Assembly (NCBI GenBank): GCA_030248295.1
Contig: JASANH010001643.1
Span: 1 to 64,000, forward strand
Origin: Mesodorylaimus sp. YZB2_4
Lineage: Eukaryota > Nematoda > Enoplea > Dorylaimida > Dorylaimidae
Reading direction: 5' to 3'
Length of the DNA stretch: 64,000 bases
A model generated the notes under the pieces. The model made no database searches. It had not been told where the DNA came from and worked only from the letters and a program-made list of their open reading frames with translations. Shown piece by piece: positions 46,712-59,900 of this stretch. A program made the translations under genes and the position numbers. The stretch's first letter is position 1. Every line of letters begins with the position of its first letter.

Positions 46712-47195
46712 CCTTCAACTTGCACCCCATGTCGGGGCCAATCACCAGCACGCCCCCGTTGTTCGTGTACTGGTTGCAGTAGTCTGGCGCTGTGAACAGA
46801 GTGATCAGGGCACCGTCAGCGAAGAACTCGAACCCGTTCATGACCACCTGAAAAAGATAGCTTAAGCAGAAGAACTCGAAATCAAGAATGGCTGGTCCTC
46901 ACCTGATGAGCTCGGCAAATCATGTCCAGCCGCATATTCTGGCACGCCCTGAAGACCGCTTCCTTCCCGAAAATGTACGATGCGCCGCGTGGACTGCGCG
47001 AGAAATCTGAAAGCGGCGAGCTCGTACAAGCGAAGCACTGCGATCAAGGATTACTCACCATCGACGATTACGCTGGGATCAGCCCACAACAAATCAGCTT
47101 CGAGCCCAGTCTCGGGCATCTTGGTCAACGGCCTTTTCAACTGACGAATTTGATCGAGGCTCTACCGATCAGGCGAGATGCATGCACAGGGCTTA
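46712..47195 (-). pseudogene. PP1-like phosphatase pseudogene, 3' half only
   Basis: Reads on the minus strand as three exon-like blocks: [21 protein letters not shown] (about 47060-47195), RGASYIFGKEAV..MICRAHQ (about 46905-47013) and NGFEFFADGALITLFTAPDY (about 46720-46850). Compared with the intact copy at 37431-38727, the HGG motif has lost about 7 bases (TGCATGCA runs straight into ATCTCGCC) and a TAG follows. The first half of the gene is absent. Intron positions match the intact paralogue, so it is a segmental duplicate and not a retrocopy. Confidence 0.82.
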
Positions 47196-47299
47196 GCATG
47201 GCTGGTCTACTCGGCCATTGAAACAAGCAACCACCGACGACGGGCACATGCTCAAGCTGCTTTTTCTGCAACAATATCAGCAGCACGATCGAGCAACAT

Positions 47300-47480
47300 G
47301 GACGAAGTACCATGAACCCTGCTCTTCGCCGACGATGTGATGCTGACCCACGGAACGCACGCGGTCTTCAAGGCCTGTTAAAATTACAAAAGTGGAAAGA
47401 GCGCCCACAGGAAAAACGGCATATAATGAATCTCAAGAAAACGGAGTTTCTTCCGTAAGTGTGGCACCCCGACCCCAGGA
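47300..47480 (+). mobile_element. Small non-LTR retrotransposon (RTE-like) reverse transcriptase relic
   Basis: LLFADDVMLTHGTHAVF is the RT catalytic box. After a one-base frame change the expected downstream block appears: GLQGLLKLQKWKE..., then MNLKKTEFLP and a stop. Only about 60 codons remain. Confidence 0.6.
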
Positions 47481-48011
47481 CTCATAAACCTCCTCCTCAT
47501 AAACGCCTCATAAACGTCCTCCTTGATTGGCCGTCAGATGATCTTATTCCTCCGACCGACGAGTGTGGCCGATCCTACTCTGCGTGAGTCTTAAGATTAG
47601 TAGTGCAGGCGTAGTGGCTTTCATAGGATAAACTAACGTCGATACTCAGGCTGCGTGATTGTGATCGTACCTCAACATCGTACAGCATAGCCCGGCAGTC
47701 CCGTACCCCTACACGAGGACACCAGTTTCACCCAGAACGCGACACAGAGGCAGCCGTTCGCGACATTACACTCGATGGTCAAGGTTCACATTTTTCACGA
47801 CATGGTTCACCTAGCCATGAATCGAACACTCGCCAGTAGTGCGTAACCAATGTGAGAGTAAGAACTCGAACCAGGTGTCACGCGTCGATGCCTCTCTGTC
47901 TCCGCTCCTACACACACCAGTCCACAATGCAATTTGCACGACAGCAAAGCAAGGGCAGCCAGCAAACTCCTCACATTCACTCTGATCACACGTGCACGAC
48001 GAATCACGGGA
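47481..48011. other. Intergenic, nothing further recognised
   Basis: A B-box-like sequence (GGTTCGAGTTC, minus strand near 47865) suggests another old SINE fragment; otherwise no support for a gene. Confidence 0.4.
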
Positions 48012-49047
48012 TCACATCACAGATCGCTGAGCCTGGACGTATTGCTGACGGATGGATTCGGCGATCAGCTGGTTGACGAAGATGAACTGCAGCACGTTCT
48101 GGATGGCCAGGGCTCGCTGACGCCGCAACCTTCGCACCAGAGCCGGCACGTCGATCTGTCCGGTGGCCTCGAGTTGGTCGAGAGCGATTCGACAAGCAAG
48201 CAACGTCGCTGAACGACCCACACCCGCACTGCAGTGAACCAAAGCTGGGGGACGATCACCCGGTGGAGCACGCTCCGCGGTCCACGTCTCGAACACTTTG
48301 ACCAACCGTACGAACTTAAGGAACTGAACCGCGTCCTTGGGCACCTGCGAGGAAACAGCGTCAGTCGGGCCCCCTGACCCCTGGGAGACACGTACCGCAG
48401 TATCGGGCCACTCTCCGAAGTAGATCATGAGGACCGGACGCTGGGGCTCTCCTCTCTTTGCGAACCAGCAGCTGAGTCGAAGTTGGATCACCGAGACTCG
48501 CCGATAGCCAGGCAGCGGGTTGATCGACTCGGCAACCACACGAAACGGGCCTGCTCGGAACGGCCTCGCTGTCTCGGGAGGGAAGAAGATGTCGGCCTTG
48601 GGAGTGCCCCGTTCCTTCAACGACGTCAGGCACACGATCAACGAGATCCGCTCTTGCCACACCATCCGCCAGTAGTCGACGATGGCGGCCTGCACAGGTG
48701 CCTGCAATGCACGATTTAGTCAGGTTGTAGGGCTGGTCGCCGAGCCAGCCCCTTACCTGCGAGATGATGTACGCGTTGGTCCGATGGAAGCCGTCGACGT
48801 AGTTGGCGTGGATGTATTGCTGAGGGAGACCGTCCCTGAGGATGACCCGGGTGCCGTCGAGCAGTGGGATGTTGTTGTATCGGTTCAGCGTCGGGTTCTG
48901 TTCGTACGCCGTCGTCGTTCCGGCTAGTGGTTCCCCTTTGATCGTGTTGTAGTCGTCCATGACGCCTTGCAGCCCTTTCCTCCGCATGCGCTCGCACCAC
49001 ACGACCATCGTGTCTGTTTGCAACGATCCATTCGGCGAGTCGGCCAT
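48012..49047 (-). CDS. Protein tyrosine phosphatase, catalytic domain only, 309 residues
   Basis: Three exons: 48757-49047, 48396-48701, 48012-48344. ATG at 49047 (MADSPNGSLQ); an upstream exon cannot be excluded. The domain is complete: NNIPLLDGTRV, YIHANYVDGF, DYWRMVWQ, the WPD loop EWPDTAVPKD, the P-loop HCSAGVGRS (nucleophile Cys, Arg six later) and the Q-loop QNVLQFIFVNQ. The enzyme hydrolyses phosphotyrosine through a cysteinyl-phosphate. The YIHANYVDGF style and lack of other domains match the large nematode-specific, mostly sperm-expressed PTP set (family knowledge). GC-rich compared with flanking genes. Confidence 0.92.
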
Positions 49048-50954
49048 CGCGCCCGCACGTTGCCAAGCCGACCACACTCGTCCAACTCCAAATCACGAAT
49101 AACGGGGAAATAGGGAGGGCGTAGGGGCCTTTACACTGTTCCCCCTCTGTGATCCGATGCCTCCCAGTCTCTCGTAAAAATAATGTAAGAAAAATTTACA
49201 AGCCCACAGGAAAATGAGGATTGGGTGCTGCCAGAATCTGGGATTTACTTGATCGAATGCATTCCCTGTATCCTCGTGATTTGAGTCCCAATAAACATAT
49301 CGACAGAGCATAATGGAAACGTTGGCGTGCCCTATCTGTGTCGGCATGCACAGAATAAATCGATGGCGATGCCCACTAACGGCAAGTTTCTCTTGGCAAT
49401 GGCATGAAATAAACCAGACTGAGTGACTACGGCTTATGTCTATTCGGTATCAGGTAGCAAAATCTTCCCGATCTTGCCGGTCAGAGGACGACCGAATTAA
49501 GAAAATCCGAACCCCCACCACTGGTGGCATGGGCCCTAGGTCATGTTAGTGATCGAGGTTGCAGACCTCCTGTGTTGTGAATATCGCCGCTTGGGGGCGC
49601 CTGGAATTCTTGGGGGTGGGGCTCGGGCAGTTGGCTCGGTAGGGAGGAGCCAGGGGGTATTAGAGCAGACCGCCACGAGAGATCTGGGCTTTCCTTGCTC
49701 GTTTTCACTCGATTCGTTCCCATCTGTTGTTCTGAATTTGTGGGGAGCCACCCCTTGTGTTGTCCACCCCATTGGCAGAGCTGTGGGGCAGGCCAGGTGC
49801 CAGCCAGGGACTTCGATTAGCATACTCTAAAAGGGCCTCTGCGGTCGTCGTTTCCTTTGGTTCATACTGGAAAAGTTCAGGATTTGACTCTAGGGAAGGC
49901 ACTTGGTTTGCCTGTGGGTAAGATCTAGAACTGTTGAGTCATCGTCGTGCATTGCTGTGCTCGTAAACGATCCTCTGGTGTTGACTTTGGTCTGCACTGC
50001 GCCATCGACAGTGAAACTGTTCGCCAGCTTAGGCATCTTAGGACCGGGTGCATTCGACCAACAGCCAGGCTAGTGTATGACCCAAGGGTGCCTGCAACTG
50101 CTGTGTGCAGTTGCAGGCACCCTTGGGAGGCGCGGCAAACACGCCTGAGGTTGTTGAGGAATCGGGGTCTTGGTGATCGATATTCTGCAGGAATAAGCCT
50201 TTCTACCAGCTTAGGCTACTGAAGACCTTCGACCGCTCGCTCGTAAGATCAGCCCGAACCCGCCGGCACGTGAGCTTAAATATCTGCCGCACGCTCAAAA
50301 CTACATACAACACCTGCCCAGTTTTTATCTCATGAATATTTTACTGATACCAGATTCGGGTAGTTACTGAGAAGGTCGCTGTTTAAATAAATATTGAAGA
50401 CTGTAGGGAAAAGGATATGCTGAAGAGGACCTGCCCCAAGGAGGGTTAACGCTGGGAAATGATCCACGAGGCGGAGTAGAGAAATTGTCAAAAGCACAGC
50501 CACGCAGCTGATGGCGAGGTTTGGGGCGACTTGCCACATCGGCCACAATCCCCAACTCGTGTCTGTATATCCATTTCCACAGGACCTTCAGAAGGCTACT
50601 CCCATCAATATCATTTGTACCACGGCCAACCAACACAGCACAATCTGGAGCAGATCAAATCGAATCACAGAAAAAATTCAACCGAAATTTATCATTATAA
50701 AACCAAAAACATATCTATTCAATAAAAACAAGGAATCGTCCATTCACAGAGCTCAGCATCGGGGTTAGTATCCTTCTACTTCTCAGTTGGCAAAGAAAAA
50801 CAAAACAAAAACCTATAAAACCCTTTCGCAAATGAGTGCGCCAATAAAAAACCTTTAACGTGCTTGTTTTCGTTTGGATGGAATGGCAACCACAGTCCTG
50901 AAAAGATCTCATAAAGATACCTGATTACTCTTAAAGTAACAAATCAGATGCGAC
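49048..50954. other. 1.9-kb intergenic stretch, one perfect hairpin
   Basis: No gene recognised. Open frames on both strands around 49540-49830 are long but have no motif. Contains the hairpin at 50081-50127. Confidence 0.45.
50081..50127. repeat. Perfect 21-bp inverted repeat with a 5-nt loop
   Basis: Left arm starts CCCAAGGGTGCCTGCAACTG at 50081; its exact reverse complement ends at 50127 after the loop TGTGT (50102-50106). Not within any gene I can see. Confidence 0.9.
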
Positions 50955-53900
50955 TTACTGCTTCGATTGGCCGCGAGCAGCTTGCTGATGAGCGAAGTTA
51001 ATAAATAATTCTTCCAGCGTTGGCTGCGACAAAGCATAATCATCGATTTGAAAGTTCTGTTGTAACTCAAGCACGCCAGCAAATACGTCCGACAAATGCT
51101 TCGTCGTTTCCGGCAACTGGAATCGCAAACCCGTCGCATGTTCTTCTTGCAATTGAGCGCCAGGAAAACGTGATTGCACGAACACAATAACGGCTTTCAT
51201 GTCAGGTGCTTTGCCTCCGATTTTCAAACTCAGCGTATATCCTTTCCCAAACCTGAAAAGGATGTCACGCTGCGAAATCTCACGCCCCAAAAACTTGCGC
51301 TTTCCCGCTAAATAAATATTTTGAATTTGATTTCGGAGAATCTTTTTTACCGCTTATTCAGGAATTTTCAAAGTAAAACGATTATAACTCACCTGCTCTT
51401 CAAATGTTGCGTGCTTCCAAGGCAACGGAATGCTCCACCGACCATTATACCAATCCGATTGCAAAGGGCCTCGCATTCTTCCATACTAAAAGATTTCCCC
51501 GTCATGCCACATAACCCACATAACCCATTTCTGATTCTCACCTATGTGAAGTCAAAACGACGGAAGTATTTCCTTTTTTCAAAATCTTTTTAATACGATT
51601 CCACAACCCTCGGCGTGCCTTCGGATCCATCCCCGCTGTCGGCTCGTCCAACAGGATGAGCGATGGACTACCGATCATTGCCACGGCTGTCGACAATTTC
51701 CGTTTATTACCGCCCGAATACGTTCCCGCTTGACGATCAGCATGAATTGTCAATCCAAGGTCACGAATCAAACGTTCAGCAACCTGCGAAAATCCCTTTT
51801 TCAGCAACTCCTATTCCTATCAAACATGAGCACTTACTTCATTCACCTTTCCACTTTTAACGCCTCGCACCCTCGCATAAAACCGAAGCTCTTCGCGCGC
51901 CGTCAATCGAGAATGCAGGGCGTCGTATTGAGGACAAAATCCGATATGATGACGAACTTGGTCAAGATTAGTCAAGACACTGAAAACACATAAATATTAC
52001 TTCTTTAATAATCCAAGAAATCAGATAGTACCTTTCTCCGCATATGACTGCATCGCCGCTAGTGATCGATTCTTTACCCGTTAGCATGGAAAAGGTAGTC
52101 TACAACGCCAAGAATACACCTCAATGTAGTTCGCTCAAGTTTTTGTGAGAGCGCCTTGTTTGCTAGTCCTGATCGTGAGCCAAATCAAGTTCAGGTCCTG
52201 CATCTACGCCCAAATGCGTCCCTATATGCAGCACCTGCCTGGTACGGGTCTCAGTTTGGGTGCAAGAAAATTTGAAACCCCCCCTCTCAAAACTTCACTC
52301 AGATAACCCAGATACCAGGCACCAGGTAAAAGCAGTGATTTTACCTGGTGCGAGTCACTGGTACCATCTTTATAGATAAAATGAAAACCTGACATGGGTA
52401 CGGAGAGTAAGAAGAGAGTACGGATCAGAAAATGTTTTCATACCCATGCAGGACAGGGAACTCCCAATCTCACGACCAAACTTACCGTTTTTCCAGCTCC
52501 GTTTACGCCCAATAAACCAAAACACTCGCCAGGTGCCACGCCAACGCATAAGCGGTTCACAGCTGTAAAACGCGACACACAGCATCCGAACACCTAAATA
52601 ATAAACCATGCCAACATCGACATTTCAACACAAAGCCACTTTACCTTTGTCAAATTTACAATCTTCAGCACGTGCTCTTGCTTGTCATCAGGCGCATTAA
52701 TACGCAGGCGCTCATTTCGCACATCCTCGTCCTCGTTTGGGTCAAACTCGCCCGGACGAACATGCGCCTTCTTTTTCCTTGCACTTCTTAGAATATCATG
52801 CCTGTATTCGATCAGAAGGACCAGGCCGAACCAGAAAAAACCGCTAACGACCAGACCGACAAAAAAGCTAATGAAACTCGTAATTCGAAACGGTTCAACA
52901 TTTCGACCTAAAATAAACGATCTATCCTATTATATCACAAAGTGATCAAGGCTTACTTGCTCCATGCGCCGTCTCCATTCGTTTCATGGCCAATTGCAAA
53001 AATCCATAGCAAAGGTCAAACTGTGGTAAAAACGAAAGACCCCATTTCAAGCCATCAACTAATGGAGTCTCTATTTCATTGTGTCGAGATGGTTGATCTG
53101 ACTGTGAATGCTACGATACCAAGAAAAAATTAGTAATTCTTAAAATACACACTAATCAACTATAAAATGCCTTACACTGGTTTCAGATTTAAATGAATGG
53201 TAGATGGCCGAACTCGTGACTGCGATAGTCAAGTTGACCAAAGACAAGGCTACGAAGGCAATACTAGGCGTTTTGAAACAAAATGTAAACGGGTACATCA
53301 TCGGGATAATGGCAAATCTGAAAAAAAAACAACTTTTTTGCAAGCCTATAAATAACCAGCTTATTCTTACCCATAAAGGAACAGAAGAGAAACTGTAGCT
53401 GCGGTCACTTCCCATGAGCCAATAAAGGCGGCCTTCTCGAAACAAGCGAGTAAAATCAATACGACGACGACAGGGATCAAATAATTGACCTTAAGTTTAA
53501 AGAGACGACTAGCATTTTAATCCTACATTTTCCATTGACTTACCATATCCCACACAAATGTTGACACCCAATAAATTATAGGCCGAACGCCACTGACGAA
53601 CTGTAAATGCTTTGAAAACGACACGTTCTCTTCGATAACAAATAAAACGAAGCTCGCAGGAATAAAGCTAATAAAAATTATCAGTCCATCAACTCACAAT
53701 CATAAGGCATCAGTCAACTAAACCATTTTACCTGAATACGAATACGATTACGATCACAATCAAAAAGTTGTAAATCTCCCTGTAAAAATCCATCGCCCAT
53801 TGTCAGGATTTTAGGATAAAAACAAAAATCTTAACATACATGTGAGCGTCTTGATTTCGACCCCTTTTTGATCCATGTGAGGGCGAACTCGATCCATTTT

Positions 53901-56900
53901 CCATATTTTCTTTTTTCTTCACAGCCATCAGAGGCAATGGATGATCGATTACAAGAATTCCATGCTCCGATGACTTCTTATGCGATCGCAATATGGCATT
54001 ATTGAGAACATTTACGAAAGCCGGTGCAGAAAAGTTGGCGTGACTGTGCCATACCTACAATATAAAAGTGCCGTCATTTTCAATTCTGGCCGTTGAAACC
54101 GCAAGCATCATACGCTTCTATAATAATGTAAATCGTCACCACGTCGCCACGGCAAATCGTGGCAGATGACAAAACACACATTACTCACCTTCAGATTACT
54201 TTCAACGTCCAAGCCGCGCAGAAAATGTTTAAATCCGTCCTTCAACCTGCTATTGGACAACTCAGGCTCATTAGAAGCCGTTGAACGCAAAGAATCATTC
54301 CAATTTATCCCGACGGACTCCGAAAATTCGAGAAGAACTTTCCACAACTCGTCAACATTTTGATCGACCAAAGTCAAGTCCAGGTCCTTCAAAAACGCCT
54401 TGTTCTGTTCGCCAATCGAGAATCCACCATGCCTACATAGGTAAATAATCAGTACACCTAGCAATAATCAATAGTGCTTTAAAGAGCCTTACAAGTTGTT
54501 CGTGTGCTGATCAGGCGCCGCTGAGAGCCATTTGCTGATATTCCAATTCGTTAAGTCGAACATGCGATCAGACGGGCTTGTCTTCCACGACGCCGGATCC
54601 GCATCCCCATCCGGGCAGGAAATATTGCCATTTTTACACGCGCAATACATAGAAGGCGGTGGTTTCGCCGAAGCAGGCGGCTCCGACTTCATCAAGCAAG
54701 GCCATCTATAAATCGACTCGCTCAGGCATTTTGCATTTTAGTAATAATCAAACATTTACCTGCTTCCATTGTCGCAATACGCCTTAACTCCAGGCGGTTC
54801 ATTCAACGCCTCCATGTATCGTTTCGCCGACTGGTCTCCAGTCCAGCTACAACATAGCTCAAATCAAATCTCTTAATTTTATAAACGCAACCTTTCCTCA
54901 CCTTTGAAAAGCGTAAACCGAGTCCGCCAAAAATGACGGTGTTAGCATTACCGGATTTGCAGGACCCCTCGTGCTCCTCTCAGGGTGCTCCTCCGCAATC
55001 AAATGTGGCGCAACGATCACAAGAGCCAGCAGCAATGTTGGAAATACGATCTATAAAGACTTCATAAACATCTCTCGAACAAAAATACAAAACTACTTAC
55101 TTCGCAAAACGCGCCTTTTAAATTCCGCAAAAAATTCCAAAACCGTTTTAAAATCAAAGCCCAAAATTGCACGATGCAAGTCCTTCTCCTCGTTTCAGGA
55201 CCAATAACCTCAGATCGAGAAGCTGGAGACGGCGGCACAGGAGTATCCGATTCATCGCCTGGTAGAGAGCAGTGAAAAAATTCAATACGACAGGAAAAAA
55301 GTTACCCGAGTGGATTTACCCGATAAATCGCTAGTCCCTTGCTTTGTATTTTTCTTTTCTCGACGTAAACACCCTAAATCGAGAAAGCACTTTCACATGT
55401 CTATTTTGATTGGTCGGTTGACACAAAGCCTTCTTCTAGGAAAAAGTGCTGATATATCTTTGACCGGTGTCAATTGCTACCATAACGTTATACTCTACTC
55501 TCGTCCACCCAGTGTTACCCACCCCCCATACATTTCGAGTCCTTTCATATTATTATACTTTTCAAACAAGAGAACTAGATCTTACCGCAACATTTCCGCC
55601 CCGCTGCATCGCCCGCTTCGTTTCCAACAGCTTTCAAGAACACCTAAGGATCAAGGCCATAAAATACCACATGAAAACCAGTCCCCGTCCATCGACTGTA
55701 CCTCTTCCAATTTCGTTTCCGATACTCCATACGACAGAACACCTAATGAAGCCATGTTCGACTCCAGCTGGACGAAAAAATTTTGCAGAGCTTTAGGATC
55801 GATAGACGGAATGCTGTACGTGACTTCCAAGCCAAGATCTTCGACTACACTGGATCCCGGCAACATACGCTTTATAAATTCCCCGATTTCATCGCTGCTA
55901 GTTACCGAATCTAAAATAAAAAACATGTAAGAACCATAAGGAATGCAAAATTAGATTAGGAACGCTTATTTACCGCTCTTACTGCGCCCATTCGATTTAC
56001 GAGTAACAACTGGCGATTGGGGTGGCGTACGAGGAGGCTAGAATGATCAGCTATTGCACACTGACAATATACAGTAAGAAAGAATAAACCCAGCCACCAA
56101 TCAGCTTACATTCGTTCGAACAATGCTCAATCGATATCCAGACCCGTAGCACCTTTTCAAGAACATACTCGAGCCACAGCAACGCATTCGGCCACCTCCG
56201 ATAATGGCAATTCTGTCGCCCAATATATCCGCTTCGTCCATGTGGTGCGTCCTAGAGAAAATTTCTTGTACCCCAATAAATATTTGATAAAAACAACAAC
56301 TACTCACGATAAAATGATCGTCCTCCCTGAAAGCAGAAAATTATCAAACGAGGCCAAAATACTCCCCCAGACATACTGTACCTTGTTTTTTGTGCAGCAA
56401 TAAATCCCAGATCTCTCGCCTGGCCGACGGATCAACACCAGCCGTTGGCTCATCAAGCAGCACCACCTTCGATTCTCCGATAAATGCGGTTGCCACTGAT
56501 AAACGTCGCTTCATTCCGCCTATAAACAAGAAAGTACTGCGTGATTCCCAAACACAGGCACGGTCTCTCTCACCTGATAAATCATCGGCGGGTTTATCCG
56601 CGAATGGTCCCATACTCAGCTCCTTGATCATCTCGTCCACGTGCTGTTTCACGACCTTCATCGGAGTACCTTTCAAAGCGCCATAAAACTTTAACTGTTG
56701 TCGAGCACTTAACCTGCAACCACAAAAATATTGATTCTTCTCAGGAAACCATATCTATTGGAAAAGATACCGCAGGGACGGATAGCCTCAAAAACCCTCT
56801 CCAGACTCCAGATAGGCCCCTAATCGTAGAAGCAAAAACCCGAACCCGATAGTTTCGGCCTCGCCTGAAGGGACAGGCCTTACAGTATACCAACTTGGCA

Positions 56901-59900
56901 CTCACAATCAGCAGCTGTACTTACATTCCGAATAGAATATTATGCTGAGGGCACATTCCCAACGATTTTCGAATTTCTGTGATGTGTTTTCGCACATCTT
57001 TGCCGTACACGTACACCGTGCCATCGCTGGGTGGGAACAAGCCCGATATGATTGACCTAAAAAAAATTCTTGTCATTTGTATCGATGAAAAGCAAAGAAA
57101 ACTAGACACACATCGTCGTAGTCTTTCCAGCGCCATTATGGCCCAAAAACGAGGTGATCTGTGACTCGAAGAAATTCAGCGACACATTCGCCAAAGCCAC
57201 TTTTCCATTCGAAAATATTTTCCTCAACTTCCGAACGGCTACACCAAGAGTCAGATGAGTCGGTTCGGTTTCCATAAAATCTCGAAGTTCAGCTAAAGAA
57301 ATTGAAATTCTTTGTAAAATAGAATTTCAATTTCGAAAACCAACAATACTTGGCGTATCCATTTCCATCGAGACTGCCTTCGACGATCCCGACGGGCACC
57401 AATAAGATGGCATCAGAAAAAAGTAGCAAGGTTGTGGTACTCCGTATTGACCTAAACACAAGACTGATTGCTCATCAGTGACCAAAGGCCTGGCCACATT
57501 CATACAGGCAGGTACGGGGTATAGAGCTGACGATTTCCCCCTTCTTTAATTTTTTATGGGTTGGTTCCCGTGCTGCCCCAGCTCCACGCTAGACTTCTAA
57601 CCCTTTTTCCCTATTACCGGCCAGCAGTCCTGATATGATAAGCGATGCCTTGAGGTGACCAGCTCTTACGGAAGCTTCACTCTGCTAGTCTCCACAGGGA
57701 GCACCTTCAACACGAGAGCATTCTCGGCCAGTACCACCACCTAGGATGATACTGGGCGAGAAGGGAGGTACCTACCCGACTGGTGTCCCAGAATCAGTTT
57801 CCTAATTCTCTACTCGTTCGGGTTCCCCACTTGACGCTACCCGGTGAGTCTCCCAGAGCCAGGTGTGCAAGGCTAGCGACTTGCTAAATCGCCGTCGACA
57901 ACCACTTCCCACTCTGATAACGGGCTTACTCAACTGCCGCCCTCAGTCGGAACAGAAGTGCGGCCTCCCAGTCAAGGTTGCTGGCCCAACCAGTGCGGGA
58001 CCAAAACCTTAACCAACTGAGCCACCGCGGCTCCGACGACTTTCCCCATTGCGATCCCGCCTCTCTAAAAATCGCCTTACCCGGAAATACTGCTTCGATA
58101 TACCAAATCAAAATCATATGCAGAAACGAATCAAAAAGCAGCATGTACCTGAAAAGCAAAAAGGTATAAGACCTAACCAGCTAGCGAGCATGCCATCTTA
58201 CAGCACATCAGCCATTTTGATATGGTAGCCAGCCGAGTAATCGTGACATGGCACTGGCTTGGATACATCACTCCAATGCAGTCCGCCCGTAGCTTCATAG
58301 TTCGCGATGATAGCACTCCTAAATCGATAAATGACCAAGTGATGTCAAAGATCGACTGTAAGGTATTCTTACCCCCACATAAAGGGAACTTGCGGCACCA
58401 AGCACTGAAATAGACAAAATCTTTTAAAAACCATAAAAACCAAAAATAAGAACATACCAAAGCCAACTGCGCCCACAGCGTCAACTCCTCCTTTAGGAAA
58501 TAAGCCACGAAGTAAAGACCATACAACATCAAATACATGAATGCTCCGCAAACGGAAGCAAGATTCGTTTTGCTGAAAAAAGTCGAGACCAGGAAACATT
58601 GCATAATTATGGCCACGGCGAATAAAATCATCAGTAAAAACAAAATCGAGAAATCTGCATGCCGAATTTTTTTGGTTGCCTAAAACAAATTGAATGCTCG
58701 TAATATTGAAACTGTGTCAAAAAAATGGCCTCACCCAAAGAAAGCAAACAATGCCCACAATAGAGATAAACATTTGCGTGAATACTTGAATAAACCACGA
58801 TAGCCAGAGGAAGAAATTGCTTAATCCCATCATCTAAACATATTATAATCAAGTCGATAAACTCAAACTTTCTCGATCCAAAAAGGAAACATGACATTTA
58901 ACTTACTTTCATGAATTCCTTCAGACGCATTTCTTTTTCATAAACCACGTTCTTAATCGTGGGGACAGCAGCGGGCAGCCACGCCATGGCCATGACTAAT
59001 CCAAATATAAACGTGAAGGCCTGCGGTCCCATCATTCCGCATCTAAAAAAGCAGCAACTTAATTTAAATTCTCAGCAATGAATCATTTTCACTTACTTTT
59101 TAAAATAGTTTTTCGCTTTCGATTTTGAACACGCCTTGGGAAATTTCTGAGTGTAAATACCTGGCATTCGATTTTCGTGCGTTTGAATTTTTATGATTGC
59201 TTGATCGATAGCATCTTGCAGGAAAATAAATCCTGATGAAAAATAGAATGCGGATGTCCTAAATCAAAATTGAAAACGTTTCACCAAAATCAAAGAAAAA
59301 ACAACATCAAATTTCCAACCTGGACTTGGAATTTTCTTCTTCGTCGTCATAACGATGAACATCCATCGCGTTTACAATATGATTGGCCATTCGAATTTTG
59401 TAAGTGATTTGTTTCGGCATTTCACCTTGATCTTTTGGTATATCGAAAACTAACCCAGCATAAATTTCATTCGATTTACCCAACTTTTCAGCAAGTTCCT
59501 CGAGCTCCTCTTCCGACGACACAAACTGGAATCGATCAACGGGAAAAATCTGAAACTAGACATGTTCTATCCAAAAGAAAAATGTGACCTTGGTTAAACA
59601 GTTTTACAGCCAAGATTGATTTCATCGGCTTGCTAAAATCATTCTTTAAACTTGACCAGAATGGCGGCAGCACCGATGCAGAAGACTTGTCGTCAAAATG
59701 CGGGAATAATTCTTCAAGAAACTCAAGATCATGCGCAATACTCTGACAATCGGTGGATTGACTGGATGCAGTACAGAAATTCCGAACGTTCTGTTGGGGA
59801 GAGAAAAATACAAATAAAAAACATGAAATTTAAGCCTGGGAATTCAAAAACAAATTACTTTGATAGCTTTTGCCAAGTCGTTATTAGCGAAACGATTGTA

